Below are positions 1 to 11,440 of a DNA stretch of 54,008 nt, one piece after another. The first letter of the stretch is position 1. Every line of letters starts with the position of its first letter. Under the pieces are notes generated by a model. The model saw nothing but the letters and a program-made list of their open reading frames with translations. It did no database searches and had not been told where the DNA came from. This DNA is from Fragilaria crotonensis (taxonomy: Eukaryota; Bacillariophyta; Fragilariophyceae; Fragilariales; Fragilariaceae): NCBI GenBank assembly GCA_022925895.1, contig JAKSYS010000420.1, positions 1 to 54,008 on the forward strand, written 5' to 3'. The translations under genes and the position numbers were made by a program.

Positions 1-1
1 C

Positions 2-871
2 TTTGACTGTGTCGTCGACACTTTTGGCTTGTGTTCTTTTGATGACCCCGTGGCAGTCTTGCAGGAAATGGCCCGTGTGTGCAAGCCTGATGGAAAAATA
101 CTCTTGTTGGAACATGGGAGGTCAAAGTCATGGAAGTCCTTGTCCGACTACCTGGATAAGAATGCCGAACGTCACGCCAAGAACTGGGGCTGCATCTGGA
201 ATCGAGACTTGGATGAACTTCTAAAGAAAGCCCCTCTAAATCTTAGTCGTGTCGACACCTGGCACTTTGGAACGACCTACTACATCGTCTGTCGACCGAT
301 CAAGAAGAAAGACGAGCGACCTTCAGAAGTCGTAGCAACTAGCGCAGTCGATGCTTGGTTGCCGCACCTATCCGATACCAAAGTTGTCGATGGCGTAACT
401 TTATATCGCAATGCAGAAGGCGTCCGAGTATGGAATGTTTTAGGTATGAGCGTGGACATCTACATAGCTGGATTCTGGACCGCGCAACAACTTCAGAGTG
501 CCGACGACATCTTGGCTTGCAAGATGCCCAAGCAAATGGATTTTACTTTTTTGAGAAGTGTGGGTCAAAATGGAGTGTCCACTGCGTGGCGGCGCCAACT
601 AGACGCTAGCGTAACTTTCAAGTATGATGGCTACGAAGAGGATCGAGATGCGTTCATCAGCATGTTTGGTCCTATACAGAGTGGCGGGACAGAGTCCGTC
701 GTGATCGTTGGCGACGCAACTCACATCATCGATCAAGGAGTTACGAAGGGAACAATTCGCGGCAAGAATTTTCAAAAGGCCTTCTTTAGCATGTGGTTTG
801 GAGAGCGCAGTGTGACTCCTGAACTCAAAAGCGGATTGCTGAGCTTGGACAGAATTTATACCTTGGTATAA
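2..871 (+). CDS. Methyltransferase / chalcone-isomerase-like fusion protein, 5' end missing
   Basis: The reading frame is open from base 2, so the gene starts before the window; the TTG at 29 is not a start. The first ~90 residues are the end of a class I SAM-dependent methyltransferase of the UbiE/OMS1 type: VVDTFGLCSF, then the VCKPDGKILLLEHG strand and loop. From about residue 115 to the end the protein resembles the chalcone-isomerase-like fold: VDGVTLYRNAEGVRVW, FLRSVG, then G-T-I-R-G-K-N-F followed by W-F-G-E and an LKSGLL ending. In that family this fold either isomerises chalcones or binds fatty acids. Diatoms are not known for flavonoid synthesis, so a lipid or quinone role is more likely, but that is inference. 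The stop is TAA at 869. No intron is needed across the fusion, so the two parts are in one exon. Substrate unknown. Confidence 0.8.
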   Translation, partial: FDCVVDTFGLCSFDDPVAVLQEMARVCKPDGKILLLEHGRSKSWKSLSDYLDKNAERHAKNWGCIWNRDLDELLKKAPLNLSRVDTWHFGTTYYIVCRPIKKKDERPSEVVATSAVDAWLPHLSDTKVVDGVTLYRNAEGVRVWNVLGMSVDIYIAGFWTAQQLQSADDILACKMPKQMDFTFLRSVGQNGVSTAWRRQLDASVTFKYDGYEEDRDAFISMFGPIQSGGTESVVIVGDATHIIDQGVTKGTIRGKNFQKAFFSMWFGERSVTPELKSGLLSLDRIYTLV

Positions 872-2359
872 GTAGGGACATCGGTTAGCTTGTTCTTGAA
901 TCATAAGCCTGGGATAGGCCAAAGCTAGAATCAATGATGTGCGCACAACATCCAGGATGCTCTAGTACAGACCCAAGACATCTCCAATAAGTACGCCTCC
1001 TGATACCCCCAGCGAGGTGCAATCGTCAGCCTCCAGTGTCCTGTGCTGAGAACCGGTAAGCGACGGCAGATGGGAGAAAGGCAAATGCAGCTTTGAGATT
1101 TGGAGTACGAGAGTACCAGGTAGTTGTCCCGGTACCTGGTACCAGTACTCGGAATAATCCGTTGACAACTCATTACATGATAAGTTGTACTCGTGCTCCA
1201 GCACAAGTACCAGTACCAGTACGAAGTACGAGTACTCGTACTCGATTAGTAGTAGGTGTACGGACTACGGACCAAGGACTCGATGTATCATATGATCATA
1301 TGCATATGGCAAATGCATAATGGATACCAGTATCATAGACGTAGTATGTATCGTGCTACTGCTACAAAAATCTCGAACTGGCGTACTGTAGTACCAGATA
1401 CTTTAGAACCAAAGTTTTTGTACCGTCGTCACTTTGCGAGATTCGAAATCTATGTGCGATGGTTCGCAGTTCGCATTTGCAAAGAATCTCTCTACATATA
1501 TGCATTGCGACTTCTCTCCATTTGACAAGCACTCGTACTTCCGGTAGTAGGTAATGAGTACCGTTGTAAGTACTCCAGTACTCCGAGTACCGAGTAGCAG
1601 TAATTGTAACTACAGTACCAGTACTACCCCAGTGGAGTTTTTGGTACCTGTACCTGCACATTTCGCATTAGCTACTGGTACTACCGGTAGTAGAGTAGGG
1701 GTAAGGGGTAAGAGATACATGATGATACTGTAGTATGATACTATTATCATATATGATGATAGGGATTTGAAACTTGAAGACATACAGTACACACTACATG
1801 TACATGTACTTGTACTCGGAGCTCATACCCATGGTGCCATGGAGCACCTTGTACCTGGTACTAGCACTGAGTCTACTGCAGAAGTACTGTAGTACAATAA
1901 GTACGCATCCTGTTCGTCGTACAGTAGACTTTACATGCAGTATATCCAAGCTACTGGAGTACTGAAGTACTTGTTCTGGTGTTCTGGAGTTCTTCGACCA
2001 GCCACCGTCTTTGCACGACGTACTATTGTGCATATTTATCTTTGAACATGAAACATGAACAAGGAATTATTGGAATTCACAGCACACGTCACATGTAACA
2101 ATGCACGACAGCACACCGGAGCGCCGGAGCGCACACACAAACACACCGCCCCACGCACAAGCGACCACATCGCAACAGTCACCGTACCTGCTACCAGGTA
2201 CTGAGTACTTGTACACGTCCACTGCCTGGGTTCCCGAGTACTGCAAGTACATGGTACTTGGAAGGCAATAACATACGGCCAAGATCACAGGCACACAGGC
2301 ACACCACACCTTCACACTTAGATTCTCCTCAAATAATTTCGGCTTGTCATTTCCGAACG
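872..2359. other. Intergenic spacer rich in GTAC palindromes
   Basis: No supported gene. The spacer is dense in short self-complementary words built on GTAC, such as GGTACCTGGTACC near 1130, tandem AGTACCAGTACC and AGTACGAGTACTCG around 1205-1245, and an ATCATATGATCATATGCATATG-type AT block near 1280. ORFs here are short and read out of these repeats. The last ~150 bp should contain the promoter and 5' leader of the phosphate carrier. Confidence 0.6.
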
Positions 2360-3639
2360 ATGTTGCACCTTAATCCAGTCCTCCTTGCGCATTCGCCAGA
2401 GACCAAGTATGACCTTATGTACTACTTAAAGGGTGCCGCAGCTGGTGGTATCTGCTGTTCTATCACTCACGGTGCCCTTACCCCCGTCGATGTCGTTAAA
2501 ACTCGTGTGCAACTGGACTCCGTGAAGGTTAGTATCTTTTCTACAAGTTCGACATTTGACGTGATTTTTTATCCTTCCGCCGGCTCCGATGACAACGATG
2601 CGACGACAAGACAAGCAGCGGCAATGAGAAGCATTAGACTGGCGGGTTGGTGGTCAACTGTTTCCGATGTCTCATGAAGGCCATCGTCTAACCTTCGTCG
2701 ATGGATTTTTCCGAAGCCTTTTTGGCTATGGGAGTGTTCGCCTCCCGCGATACCTATTTCCGAAGTGTCGAAATCTTTAGCCAAGGCACCGTTAGTTTTT
2801 CTCCATTGAACGTCACACTTTCTCACTTTTTCTTCTTTCATCATGGACAACAGTACAACAAAGGTCTTATCGGTGGTTTCCGTCAGATCATTGCGGAGGA
2901 GGGTGCCATGGCTCTTACTACGGGGCTTGGAGCTACCGTTTTCGGTTACTTCATTCAGGGATGGTTCAAGTTCGGAGGAGTCGAGCTTATCAAGATCAAC
3001 ATGGTCGCTGCCATGGGAGAAGAGAAGGCGTGGGAGAACAAGACAAACATCTACCTTGCCGCCGCTGCGGGTGCCGAATTCGTTGCTGATCTCTTCCTCT
3101 GTCCCCTCGAGGCCGTTCGTATCCGCTCCGTATCTGATCCTACTTTCTCCTCAGGACTTGCCGACGGTTTCGCGAAGATGGCCAAGACCGAGGGTATTAC
3201 CGGTTTCTACTCCGGTCTCCTCCCAATCCTAGCAAAACAGATTCCATACACCATGGCTAAGTTTGCTGTACAGGGAAGTGTTGCCGATGCTATGTATGTC
3301 GGAATTGGCAAGACACCAGCAGAGCTTTCTGGTTCCACAAACCTCGGTGTCTCTCTCACATCAGGAGTTATTGCCGGAGTCGCCGCTGCCATCATTTCCC
3401 ACCCTGCTGATACCCTCCTCTCCAAGGTGAACAAGGCTGGTGCCGGAGGAGATGGTCCGATGTTGAAGCGCCTCAGCAACATCGCCAAGGAGATTGGCTT
3501 TGCTAAGCTCTGCACTGTCGGACTCGCCCCGCGTTGTGTTATGATTGGTACTCTCACTGCCGGACAATTCGGTATCTTCGACACGGTCATGAATGCCCTG
3601 GGAGCATCCAAATTCCACTTCCACAACCCTAACGCCTAA
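2360..3639 (+). CDS. Mitochondrial phosphate carrier (SLC25A3/MIR1 type)
   Basis: A mitochondrial carrier family protein that imports phosphate across the inner mitochondrial membrane for ATP synthesis. I join two coding exons: 2360-2527 and 2854-3639. The intron (2528-2853) has donor GTTAGT and acceptor CAG and falls between codons. The product is 317 residues, the usual size. It begins with ATG at 2360. All three carrier repeats are present with their P-x-[DE]-x-x-[KR]-type signatures: PVDVVKTRVQ at the exon junction, PLEAVRIR in repeat 2 and a diverged PADTLLSKV in repeat 3. The phosphate-carrier hallmark GYFIQGWFKFGGVE follows the first repeat. The gene converges on the ribosomal L9 gene, with a 356-bp spacer. 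Family assignment is strong; the intron boundary rests on frame and splice consensus. Confidence 0.93.
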
Positions 3640-3995
3640 AGTTGGAAAACTTCCGTAACGTTGCCTCTTTCTTTATTTGACCCCGTGTCTCGGGTGTGGC
3701 TGAGTTTCTCAAACGACACGCTCTCCGTAAAGAACACTAGTGGTCATTCTGAGATGTATTACTGTGAGCATGAGACGTACATTGAATATTTCCGTAGCTT
3801 AGTTGTTTAACGACACATCTTGCATGTACATAAACGGGAGGAAATTCATGGGTGTTTCCTCCATAGACGCTCTCTCGAATAATTAGTATGCTGTCTCGAT
3901 ATCGCGGCGAAACTGGATACGGTGGTTGACACTTACTATAATGGGAAAACTACTATTGTACAAATCCCTTAATCGAAGTCCAACCAGCTATCAAT
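3640..3995. other. Spacer between convergent genes
   Basis: This stretch separates the stops of the phosphate carrier and L9 genes and must hold both 3' untranslated regions. I see no ORF, RNA gene or clear polyadenylation signal that I would defend. Confidence 0.5.
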
Positions 3996-4716
3996 TTATT
4001 CCGTGGCAGCAATAGATCCCTTCTCAGAGACGTAGATACCATCAAGAAATTTACGCAAATCCTTGTTACGGATGTTGGTAGCTTGTTGAATTTGGGCAGC
4101 AACCAGAGAGACGACGGCAATATCATTTCCGGAGAGCTCAATTTGATCCTTCACGTTGGCAGTACGCACGTACTCGACACCCTCTGCCAGCTTAACCCTG
4201 CGTACACGCTTCTCTCCCAAAAAGTTACGAATCTCAACATACCCGTTTGTCAGGGTAACGTTGATGGGGAAATGGGAATACACGAATCGCATCTTGTAAA
4301 GGAATCCTTGAGTAACACCGACGAACATATTGTCCACGTGGGAGCAGATTGTACGAACGCATGCAAGCTGCTTGCGGGTGGCGAACCACAAGTCTACGCG
4401 GACAAACTTCTTCTCCACGCCGGTCTCCTCGTCAACTCCGCCGATGAGTTGGAGATCCATGTCAACATGCTTGAAATCACGAGTCAGTGTACCACGTGGT
4501 CCCTTGACAGTGACGCGTCGAGCCTTGATCTCAACCTCAACTGTCGTATGGTGAAGGCGGCAAAAGGTTAGTTTACGACATGGTACATCGGCAAGATGTG
4601 GGACCACTAGACAGTTTTTCATCGAACGTGGCTGAGCAAAATCGCAATCAACGCTCTGCAAGCAACGTACCACCTTCTGGAACTTCGATTTCACGGGTAG
4701 CGAGAACAGTCTTCAT
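3996..4716 (-). CDS. RPL9: 60S ribosomal protein L9 (uL6)
   Basis: Cytosolic large-subunit protein L9 (universal family uL6). Two coding exons on the minus strand: 4716-4671 (46 nt, starting [15 protein letters not shown]) and 4540-3996. The 130-bp intron uses donor GTACGT and acceptor ACAG and splits a Val codon after its first base. The spliced protein is 196 residues, close to the ~190 of other eukaryotes. Recognisable blocks are [37 protein letters not shown], the YSHFPINV segment, [14 protein letters not shown], and the C-terminal [17 protein letters not shown]. Reading straight through the intron gives a longer but wrong N-terminus. It is a single-copy host gene in normal condition. Confidence 0.96.
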
Positions 4717-5458
4717 TGTCTAATCTCTATAACTGCGTCAAGGTGCTTGAACGTCGAGTGGCGGGCCAGGGCGCGGGGGCTTGATAATGGCGACGGGCAG
4801 CGTGCGATAGGTATTGTAACTACTTCCCATGTTATTTCTGGCAATGTGTTGATCTATTTCAGGTATGTACTCCAGCGGCGAATTCACCCAAAGGTCGCAG
4901 AGGGGTAGCTGTGCCCTATGACATCGTACGTAGAGAAAAGGAAGTAAGAGGTATCCAGATACAACGCTGACCGAATCGACTAAAGAATGTCCGGTAAATG
5001 GCTGTTATTCTCCGAGATAAAGATAGCAAAATACCTCGATCTCCAATCTCTACTACGAGCTACGAGCTTATTCTACTAGAGCTACGACCTCGTATCATAC
5101 ATGATGTAGACAGCTTGGAGGTTGGGGAGGACTGTAGGACACTTCTACTGAGTACTACTACGTGAACCTTGTACTACAGTACAACAGTAGCATTGAAGTG
5201 AAAGTATGAATAGCGCTGATGCGGTGCTGATTATGGAAAGTGGAAACGAAGGTACAAGGGTACTACGGATGTACTAGTACCTAAAATTCATGAAACAAAT
5301 AAAGCAACCATGTGTAGGGCTTCGTATATTCCCCAAGTAGAAAAAACTCCGTGCTGTCGCCGTGCTAAAATGGAGGATTCCGGCGTACGACAGTACGTAT
5401 AAATGGTAAGAAATAGTTTCGTATCGTACTAGTACAGTAGAAAACATACTACGGCGAG
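4717..5458. other. Intergenic spacer
   Basis: No gene seen. The part next to 4716 should carry the L9 promoter. From about 5050 the sequence turns into GTAC/CTAG-type repeats such as GAGCTACGAGCTTATTC and TACTAGTACAGTAG, the latter close to the 3' end of the Crypton. Confidence 0.5.
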
Positions 5459-7545
5459 CTAAATTCTAAAGTTGGGATTCAGAGTCGCATCCTTCTTATC
5501 CCTCTTCAGCCCATTAATGATGTTGGTCACTGAAGTCTGACCACCATAGACAGCATAAATCTTGTCTATGGCGGTCTCTGCAGTATCCCCATGCGAATCA
5601 ATCTTGATACCAAGTCCGACACAACCTTGCGTCGGCTGTACTGATGCTTTGAGCGACCTCGCTCAGTGTAGGAGAACAGTCTAGCTGCTTTCCTCCCACC
5701 GACTCCATGATGATACTCTTGCCAGAGGTCATGAAGACTTCTGGGCGTCGGCATCAGCGTCGCCATCATTGCGAGGTCGTTCGCAGCAGCTCTTTCAGGC
5801 ACCTCCTCCGCTCCTGCTTTGCCCTCGCCTCTCTCCCCACCAGCAGTCCGTCGCCTCGCAGGTTGCAATGCAATTTGCCTCACATTTCCATTCAAAATGC
5901 CAAAACACCGCTCCAGATTCAATTGAATTCGATTGACCGCTGTCTTTAACTCCACATTGTCTTGTCGTAGGGACAACAAACCCGACTGCATACCCAGCAA
6001 TTGATTTCGCATTGTCACATTCGTTGCAAGTGCAGGCTGTCCAGCTACTCCATCCACATCAATTGCCCCATCCATATCAATGAAGACTGCTCCGTGATTG
6101 CCTGACACCGTCACCGCCATCTTCTTGATTGGATTCATTTCAGGATCAACATCTGCCCCGCGAACATGTTCCCATTCCGAAAGAACTTCATGTTTGAAAT
6201 CACCCGGAACGTACTCATCAGCAAGCGGAGAGTAAATCAACCACAACAACGCCTCACCAAGTACAAGAGACGCCGATTCTGGGAGTCGCTTCCTGATATT
6301 TGGAACGACTCGACTCAGAACGAATGTGTTCATCATAGTCGCGTCAGGTGTCTGGTCAGGCACATAAAAGCAAGGACCGCCACCACACAACTTCTCAGCA
6401 ACCTTCGCATCGGGAAATGGAAGCTCAACATCATCATAGACATCGGATACTCTACCTGTTCCTTTCCATCTACCTCTGATATCTTTCTCGTCTTTAGTGA
6501 CCCCACATCGTCGGGCAAATGTCGCAGCATACTTTCGAATGCTGTGACTTCCCAGCATAGACAATTCACCGTCACCATTCTCCTCCCCCTTGAATTCCTG
6601 GCGTCTGAACACACGTGTAAATAAAGATTGTATCATTGCCTTCGTCTTCAGTCCTCCAGCATCTGGAACACGTACGTCATCGCTGATGCAAAAAACATAT
6701 GGAGAATTCATTGCTGTCGGATTCAACTTCAAATTTAATTCAAGCCACAATGCGAGTGAGCACAAAACACAATATACAGGATTCAGGGACCCCAACACAA
6801 TCTGCCATGGTGCATCTCGTTCATCGTCCATTTTTGGACCAGTTCAATCTGGTTTTCAATGCATTTGGAAACGCATCGTGGACTCGAATATGCTCCAGTA
6901 CAAGTTGAGTTGAGTCATCAACTCGAGCTATCAAATGGAATTGGAACTTCACCATCGCCGATATACCATACCTTTTCCAGAATACATCATGTGCACCTTC
7001 ACCCCTCTGGCCTGCAGACAAAACATTACGATTCAAAAGGTCATGCATTACAACAAATTCCTGACCAAGCATGGGCCATCGAGTCTGTGAATCCACCCCT
7101 TGTTTCCTTGCCTTTTCCTCTTGACACGCTTGATCAGACCATTTACGAGCGCACTACGGGTAGGGTTACCTTCAGTTCTTGTCACACTCCACATGTTGCG
7201 ATTAGGCATGAAATACGAGATTGCTTTCTTGTCCATTGCCAAGGAGTTTGCTCGTGCTGAAATGGGATTCGCATCTCCCGCAGGTTCTGTTGTCCCAAAA
7301 GTCTTCAAATTCATATACCGCAGCACATCATTTGGAGTTATAGCAGCTAACACCTCCATTGCATGAACATGATCCCGATGATACTCACCTCCAACAGGAC
7401 GATTGTGAAGAAAAGACATGAACGAAGCAAGAATACATTTGTACTTTGTCAGAGTTTTGGTGTCAACCATTCTATCGACAAGTATTACAAATGAGCCAAA
7501 GGGTACCTTACGAAACTTGTCGCATTCGTTCCATATGTACCACAT
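5459..7545 (-). mobile_element. Crypton-type tyrosine recombinase, broken by three frameshifts
   Basis: A Crypton-like DNA transposon gene read leftward from ATG 7545. It occupies four successive frames: 7545 to about 7090, about 7096-6821, 6831 to about 5610, and a last stretch ending with TAG at 5461-5459. The N-terminal part has the segment SARANSLAMDKKAISYFMP followed by GNPTRS. The catalytic region has HSIRKYAATFARRCG (H-x-x-R box), then RGRWKGTGRVSDVYDD, whose Tyr is a candidate nucleophile. The C-terminus beyond 5566 continues in another frame to a typical basic tail. The breaks at about 7090 and 5610 each fit loss of one G from a G run; the break near 6830 lies in an A run. No terminal repeats or target duplication are visible, as expected for Cryptons. 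It is either inactive or a misassembled active copy. Confidence 0.75.
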
Positions 7546-9154
7546 GTAAATTTACTGCAAGTGCAACGAAAGTCGCAGTTCCCAAACTGCTGGTACTATT
7601 GTTTGGACTGAGTATGGTCCACATAAATCTACCGAAAACGTCTTCAAGTACCCCAACTATGGGGCATAGTACCAGTAGTGCAAGATCCGGAATTTTGTGG
7701 AATCCTATAAGAGAAGTACTACCTCGGTCGCATTTCCGAGGTAATACAGTAGTACCATGGACCAGGTGGAGGGTGCAGGGTGCAGGGAATCGGAGTAGAG
7801 TCAACTGTCAAACACATACTGTAGTAAATTATTAACTGGAAAGTGGGCGGAAGGCAGAACTAACAAAATCTACTGTTAGTAAATTGCCAATTATTGTAGG
7901 CAACCATCATTTTGAAGGTTGGTGAATGATGGCTTTGACTTGATCAGAGATAGATTAATTTCTCTGTTGTTGAACCTTGTTGATGGACAAGCCACATGGC
8001 AGCAGCACATCCTTACACATGTATTCATGGTCCAAAGACCGGGTGTCATCCCAAATCAAAGTACCTGGTACATGAGTATCATCTCCTAATTGGAGTACAA
8101 ATACTTGCTATGTCCTGTTCCACTTCTTGTCAATACAAAGTGTCCTTCTGATTCTTACAAGAATAACAAGGAATGATTCATTTTAAGAAGCAGTAGGTAG
8201 GATCGGTCATATTGATTGTTGATGTTTGATGTTTGATGTTTGATGCTGGCTGATGCCTGATGGCTGACGGCTGATGGCCAAAGCAGTTTACGGTCTGTCT
8301 GTCACCAGAGGAGGCATGTTAACATGGGAGGGCGGAGGGCCCATTTCATGTTGCATGAGAAAATGAGAATCAAATGTTGCATCGAAAATTTAATATGTAT
8401 ACTTCCAAAACATCCTATACGAAGGGTTTGACGCGCTTGTGACATTCGACTTTTTTAGCTGTGATTTGTCGGAAGAACTCATATACGGATAGTGCTTCTA
8501 TGCATATGTCATAGTCGTAAGTCATAAGCTGTTCAGCTGCTTCTCTATTACCAGATACAGCACTGTTTACCGTGCTACTGAACGTACTCCACCTTCTACT
8601 GTAGTACTCGTCTGTGCCTGGTTGGTGGCTGGATTCTCAACTGCAGTAGCAGTTGTGCGTACCGGTACTGCCGTACTGCCGTAGTACGCTCCTATCGCTG
8701 ACTGTCGGCTCGAGAACTCGATCTGGTGTCATATGTCATATGTATGATAGGCGTTACGGGCACTTGACGGTACCTGTTACCTGGTACCAGGCAGTATTCC
8801 TAACAATCTCCATACTCCACATGTCATACGGATCATACTCGTCGCAGCGGAAAGGAGTGAATTGATTGCTGTGGTGATCGCTTCAACACATCTCCCTCGC
8901 TAAGAAGGGGCGTGTGCTGTGTTTTACTCAATCACAGTGCACAGGAACCTTGAACTGGGACGAGCTTTGACGAGGACTCTCTGAAGGCAGTTGTCCAGGC
9001 AGTGGCACTGATTTCAAGAAGAGGCCCTCGTAGAAATCTACTGCAGCGTAGTGACCCAAAACTGACCGTACGTCTCTACCGGTATTGTGATCAACTGCAA
9101 GAAAACGACGCTTTCCTCCAGGCAAGATCGATAAAGCTTGTTTCTAAAGCAGCA
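7546..9154. other. Intergenic spacer with repeats
   Basis: About 1.6 kb without a supportable gene. It contains GTAC palindromic words (around 7745, 8590-8700, 8770), a heptamer microsatellite at 8225-8277, and near 7900-7930 an imperfect inverted pair around CCATCATT/AATGATGG. Bases 9002-9154 are open in frame with the downstream gene but have no ATG, so they may be 5' leader. Confidence 0.5.
8225..8277. repeat. TTTGATG heptamer microsatellite, degenerate downstream
   Basis: Three perfect copies of TTTGATG at 8225-8245 are followed by diverged copies of the form CTGATGG/CTGACGG to about 8277. It is a simple tandem repeat in non-coding DNA. Confidence 0.8.
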
Positions 9155-11440
9155 ATGAGCTCAATGCAAAGGGGGCAGCCTGTTCAGGCGTCGTTTGAGC
9201 TAGGTTCCAAGAAGAAGTTCGGAAAAAATCTAAATAAACTACAAAAACCGCCTGCTCCACCCATCACGAATGGAGCGAGCCAAAAGGGGTCTGGATCGGC
9301 ACGCAATGGGCTGTTACTGCTCTCCACCAAGAGATCGTCGTCTGCCGGGACTGCACAGGGATCAGGTTTGCTATCCAGCAAACCGGTGCAACTTCCTGCG
9401 ACAGTGAAGCCTTCGTCGCAGCCGGCCGCTGTGCGGAAAGAGTCGTACACGTCAGCTCACGACGCCTTGATAGATGCAGTCATGGGCGCATCCAGGAGTG
9501 ACTCCCAGAAAGAGCCAGACGCGTGGAAAGTCGTGGAGAAACAACCAGATGAAGATAAAGCGTCACCAATTCCTATCTCGCCAACGAGAGGCCAAGAATC
9601 TCCTAGTTTTCAAAGCAGTGCTGTTCCAAATGACGACGACAGAAACGAGCGCATTTATCAACCTGAACAAATGAATAACCAACGCTATGGCGATCGCTTT
9701 GATGATAGTGGTCCTCAACGCTACAATCGCCACGATTCTGATGATAATTGGAGAATATCAGATACAGAGGAAAGGTGGACAAGGGGTCACCAACCGCCTG
9801 GCGAAGCTGGCGATGATGAACAAGGAATGCGCATGTCGATGCTAGCTCGTGAGCGCGCAGAACGTCGACGCCACGAAGAAGAGACACGCATGAAAGAGCA
9901 ACGTGACCGAGCGACCCAGCGATTGCGCGAGCTCGATGAAAAGGTGGAAAGCCAGCCGAGCGAAGGTGTTGATGACGCACATTATGACGAGAGAGGTGGT
10001 GATACGAACGGTTTCAGTCCGCGCCCTATCACAATGAGGAGTCTCTTTGATCCAAATAAACCTTACAGCTCCTTAGTGGGCGGGAATTCGAAATCTGACG
10101 GAGGCCTTGCGGACGCTCCCGCCGATCGTCCGCAAGATCCAGCAGTGAAGCTTATCGGCAATGATATTTCGAATCAGTCGATCGGCCCTGTTATCCAATT
10201 ATCAAGCTACGAAGATCGAGATCGCGGTGAAAGCAGAAACTCGACCACTACACCACGGATGTTGTACGATCCTAAGAGTGGTTCCATGGTTGCAGTCGGG
10301 GAGAGCAAAGCCAAGAAGGTAAAACCGAAAACCAGACGTGAGGCTGATAAAGGGGACAGCGGGGATGCTCTTAACAATGCGAAGAAGAAAAATAAAGGGC
10401 GCATCGAAATTGCGGTTAATCCGAACAAAGATCGTCGCCGCTGTGAGTCGATCGATACTACTTCCGCCGATGATAGCAAAGTGTTAAGGCCTCGTTCTGT
10501 CAAGCCTCCGGAGCCTCGCTTACCAAGAACATGTGGCGTCTTGTACGCTCGTGATGAGAAAGGTAACTGTTACTCTGTGGATGGTTGCGATGGAGATCAA
10601 GGGTACGGCTGTCATGGTGTTCCTGGTGGTCGAACCCGTAACCCCGAAGCGTATGCCAAATTCGAAGAAGAGCACAATACAGGAACCGACAACCAAGGTG
10701 ACTATAGCATAGACATCGACGACACAGAACATGGATTGCAAGGGTATTCTTCTCCAGAAAAGACTCCAGATCCCGTTGTCGCTTGGGTGAAACCGAATGA
10801 GAAGATCGAGCTACTCACTGGTGTCCAAGACTCTCCCACGTTACAGGCAACAGCTATGCCATGGGCTCCTAGCCAAGCGGCTCTGTCTGCTGCAAAGGAG
10901 ATACGTGGAAGCAACGGGAAGGTCACCAGATCGGTTGTTAGCGTTGACAGCATGGACAAGCATCGAGAGGTGGAAGATATCTGTGATGATCCTGTACGTT
11001 AATTGGGTGGGATTGTTTACCTTGTCAAATTGTACTGAAAACTCAATCCTGCTTTTCGTTGTTTCCAGGATTCATTTGTTGGCCTTGGCTTCGATCCGAG
11101 TGACATGGATGACGTTATGAATTCTCCATCGACCCGAGCGCATTCAGCAAGGCTCGACCATTTAGATCTAGTTGCCCTCTCTCTTGGTGTTCCAGCCTCT
11201 GACTCTAAACGAGACAGGAGTATTTTTGCTTTTGGCTCATCTTCCACATGGGGTTCTTCAGGGAACAACAATGCGCCATCTGATTGGGCTGTGCTAGGTA
11301 CAGGAGGCAGGATCGGAGCCGCTGATACCCAGGCCAAGAGCGTGGGAACTCCATCCTTCCTGTCGTTGTCGTCGAACAATACATGGGGCTCTGCAGGACT
11401 TCCCGGCTTTGGAGCGGATCAAGGAGCAATGACAGACTGA
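9155..11440 (+). CDS. Large disordered/coiled-coil protein of unknown function
   Basis: Two exons: 9155-10993 and 11069-11440. The intron (10994-11068) has donor GTACGT and acceptor CCAG, in phase 0, and yields 736 residues. The frame is open back to 9002 but the first ATG is at 9155, so I start there. The N-terminal third is rich in Ser, Gly and Pro. Residues near 220-275 form a charged coiled coil (RERAERRRHEEETRMKEQRD). Short ordered islands follow: MRSLFDPNKPYSSLVG, MLYDPKSGSMV with a Lys-rich block, and a Cys/Gly patch CGVLYARDEKGNCYSVDGC ending in GVPGGRTRNPEAYAKFEEEH. The C-terminal exon has repeated TWGS-type motifs (STWGSSGNNN, NTWGSAGLPGF). I recognise no catalytic domain. The composition would suit an RNA- or scaffold-binding protein, which is only a guess. 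Confidence 0.75.

Noticed and set aside
29..871. A separate gene starting at the TTG at 29
   Set aside because: The frame is open to the left edge and the residues before 29 fit the methyltransferase, so the gene simply starts outside.
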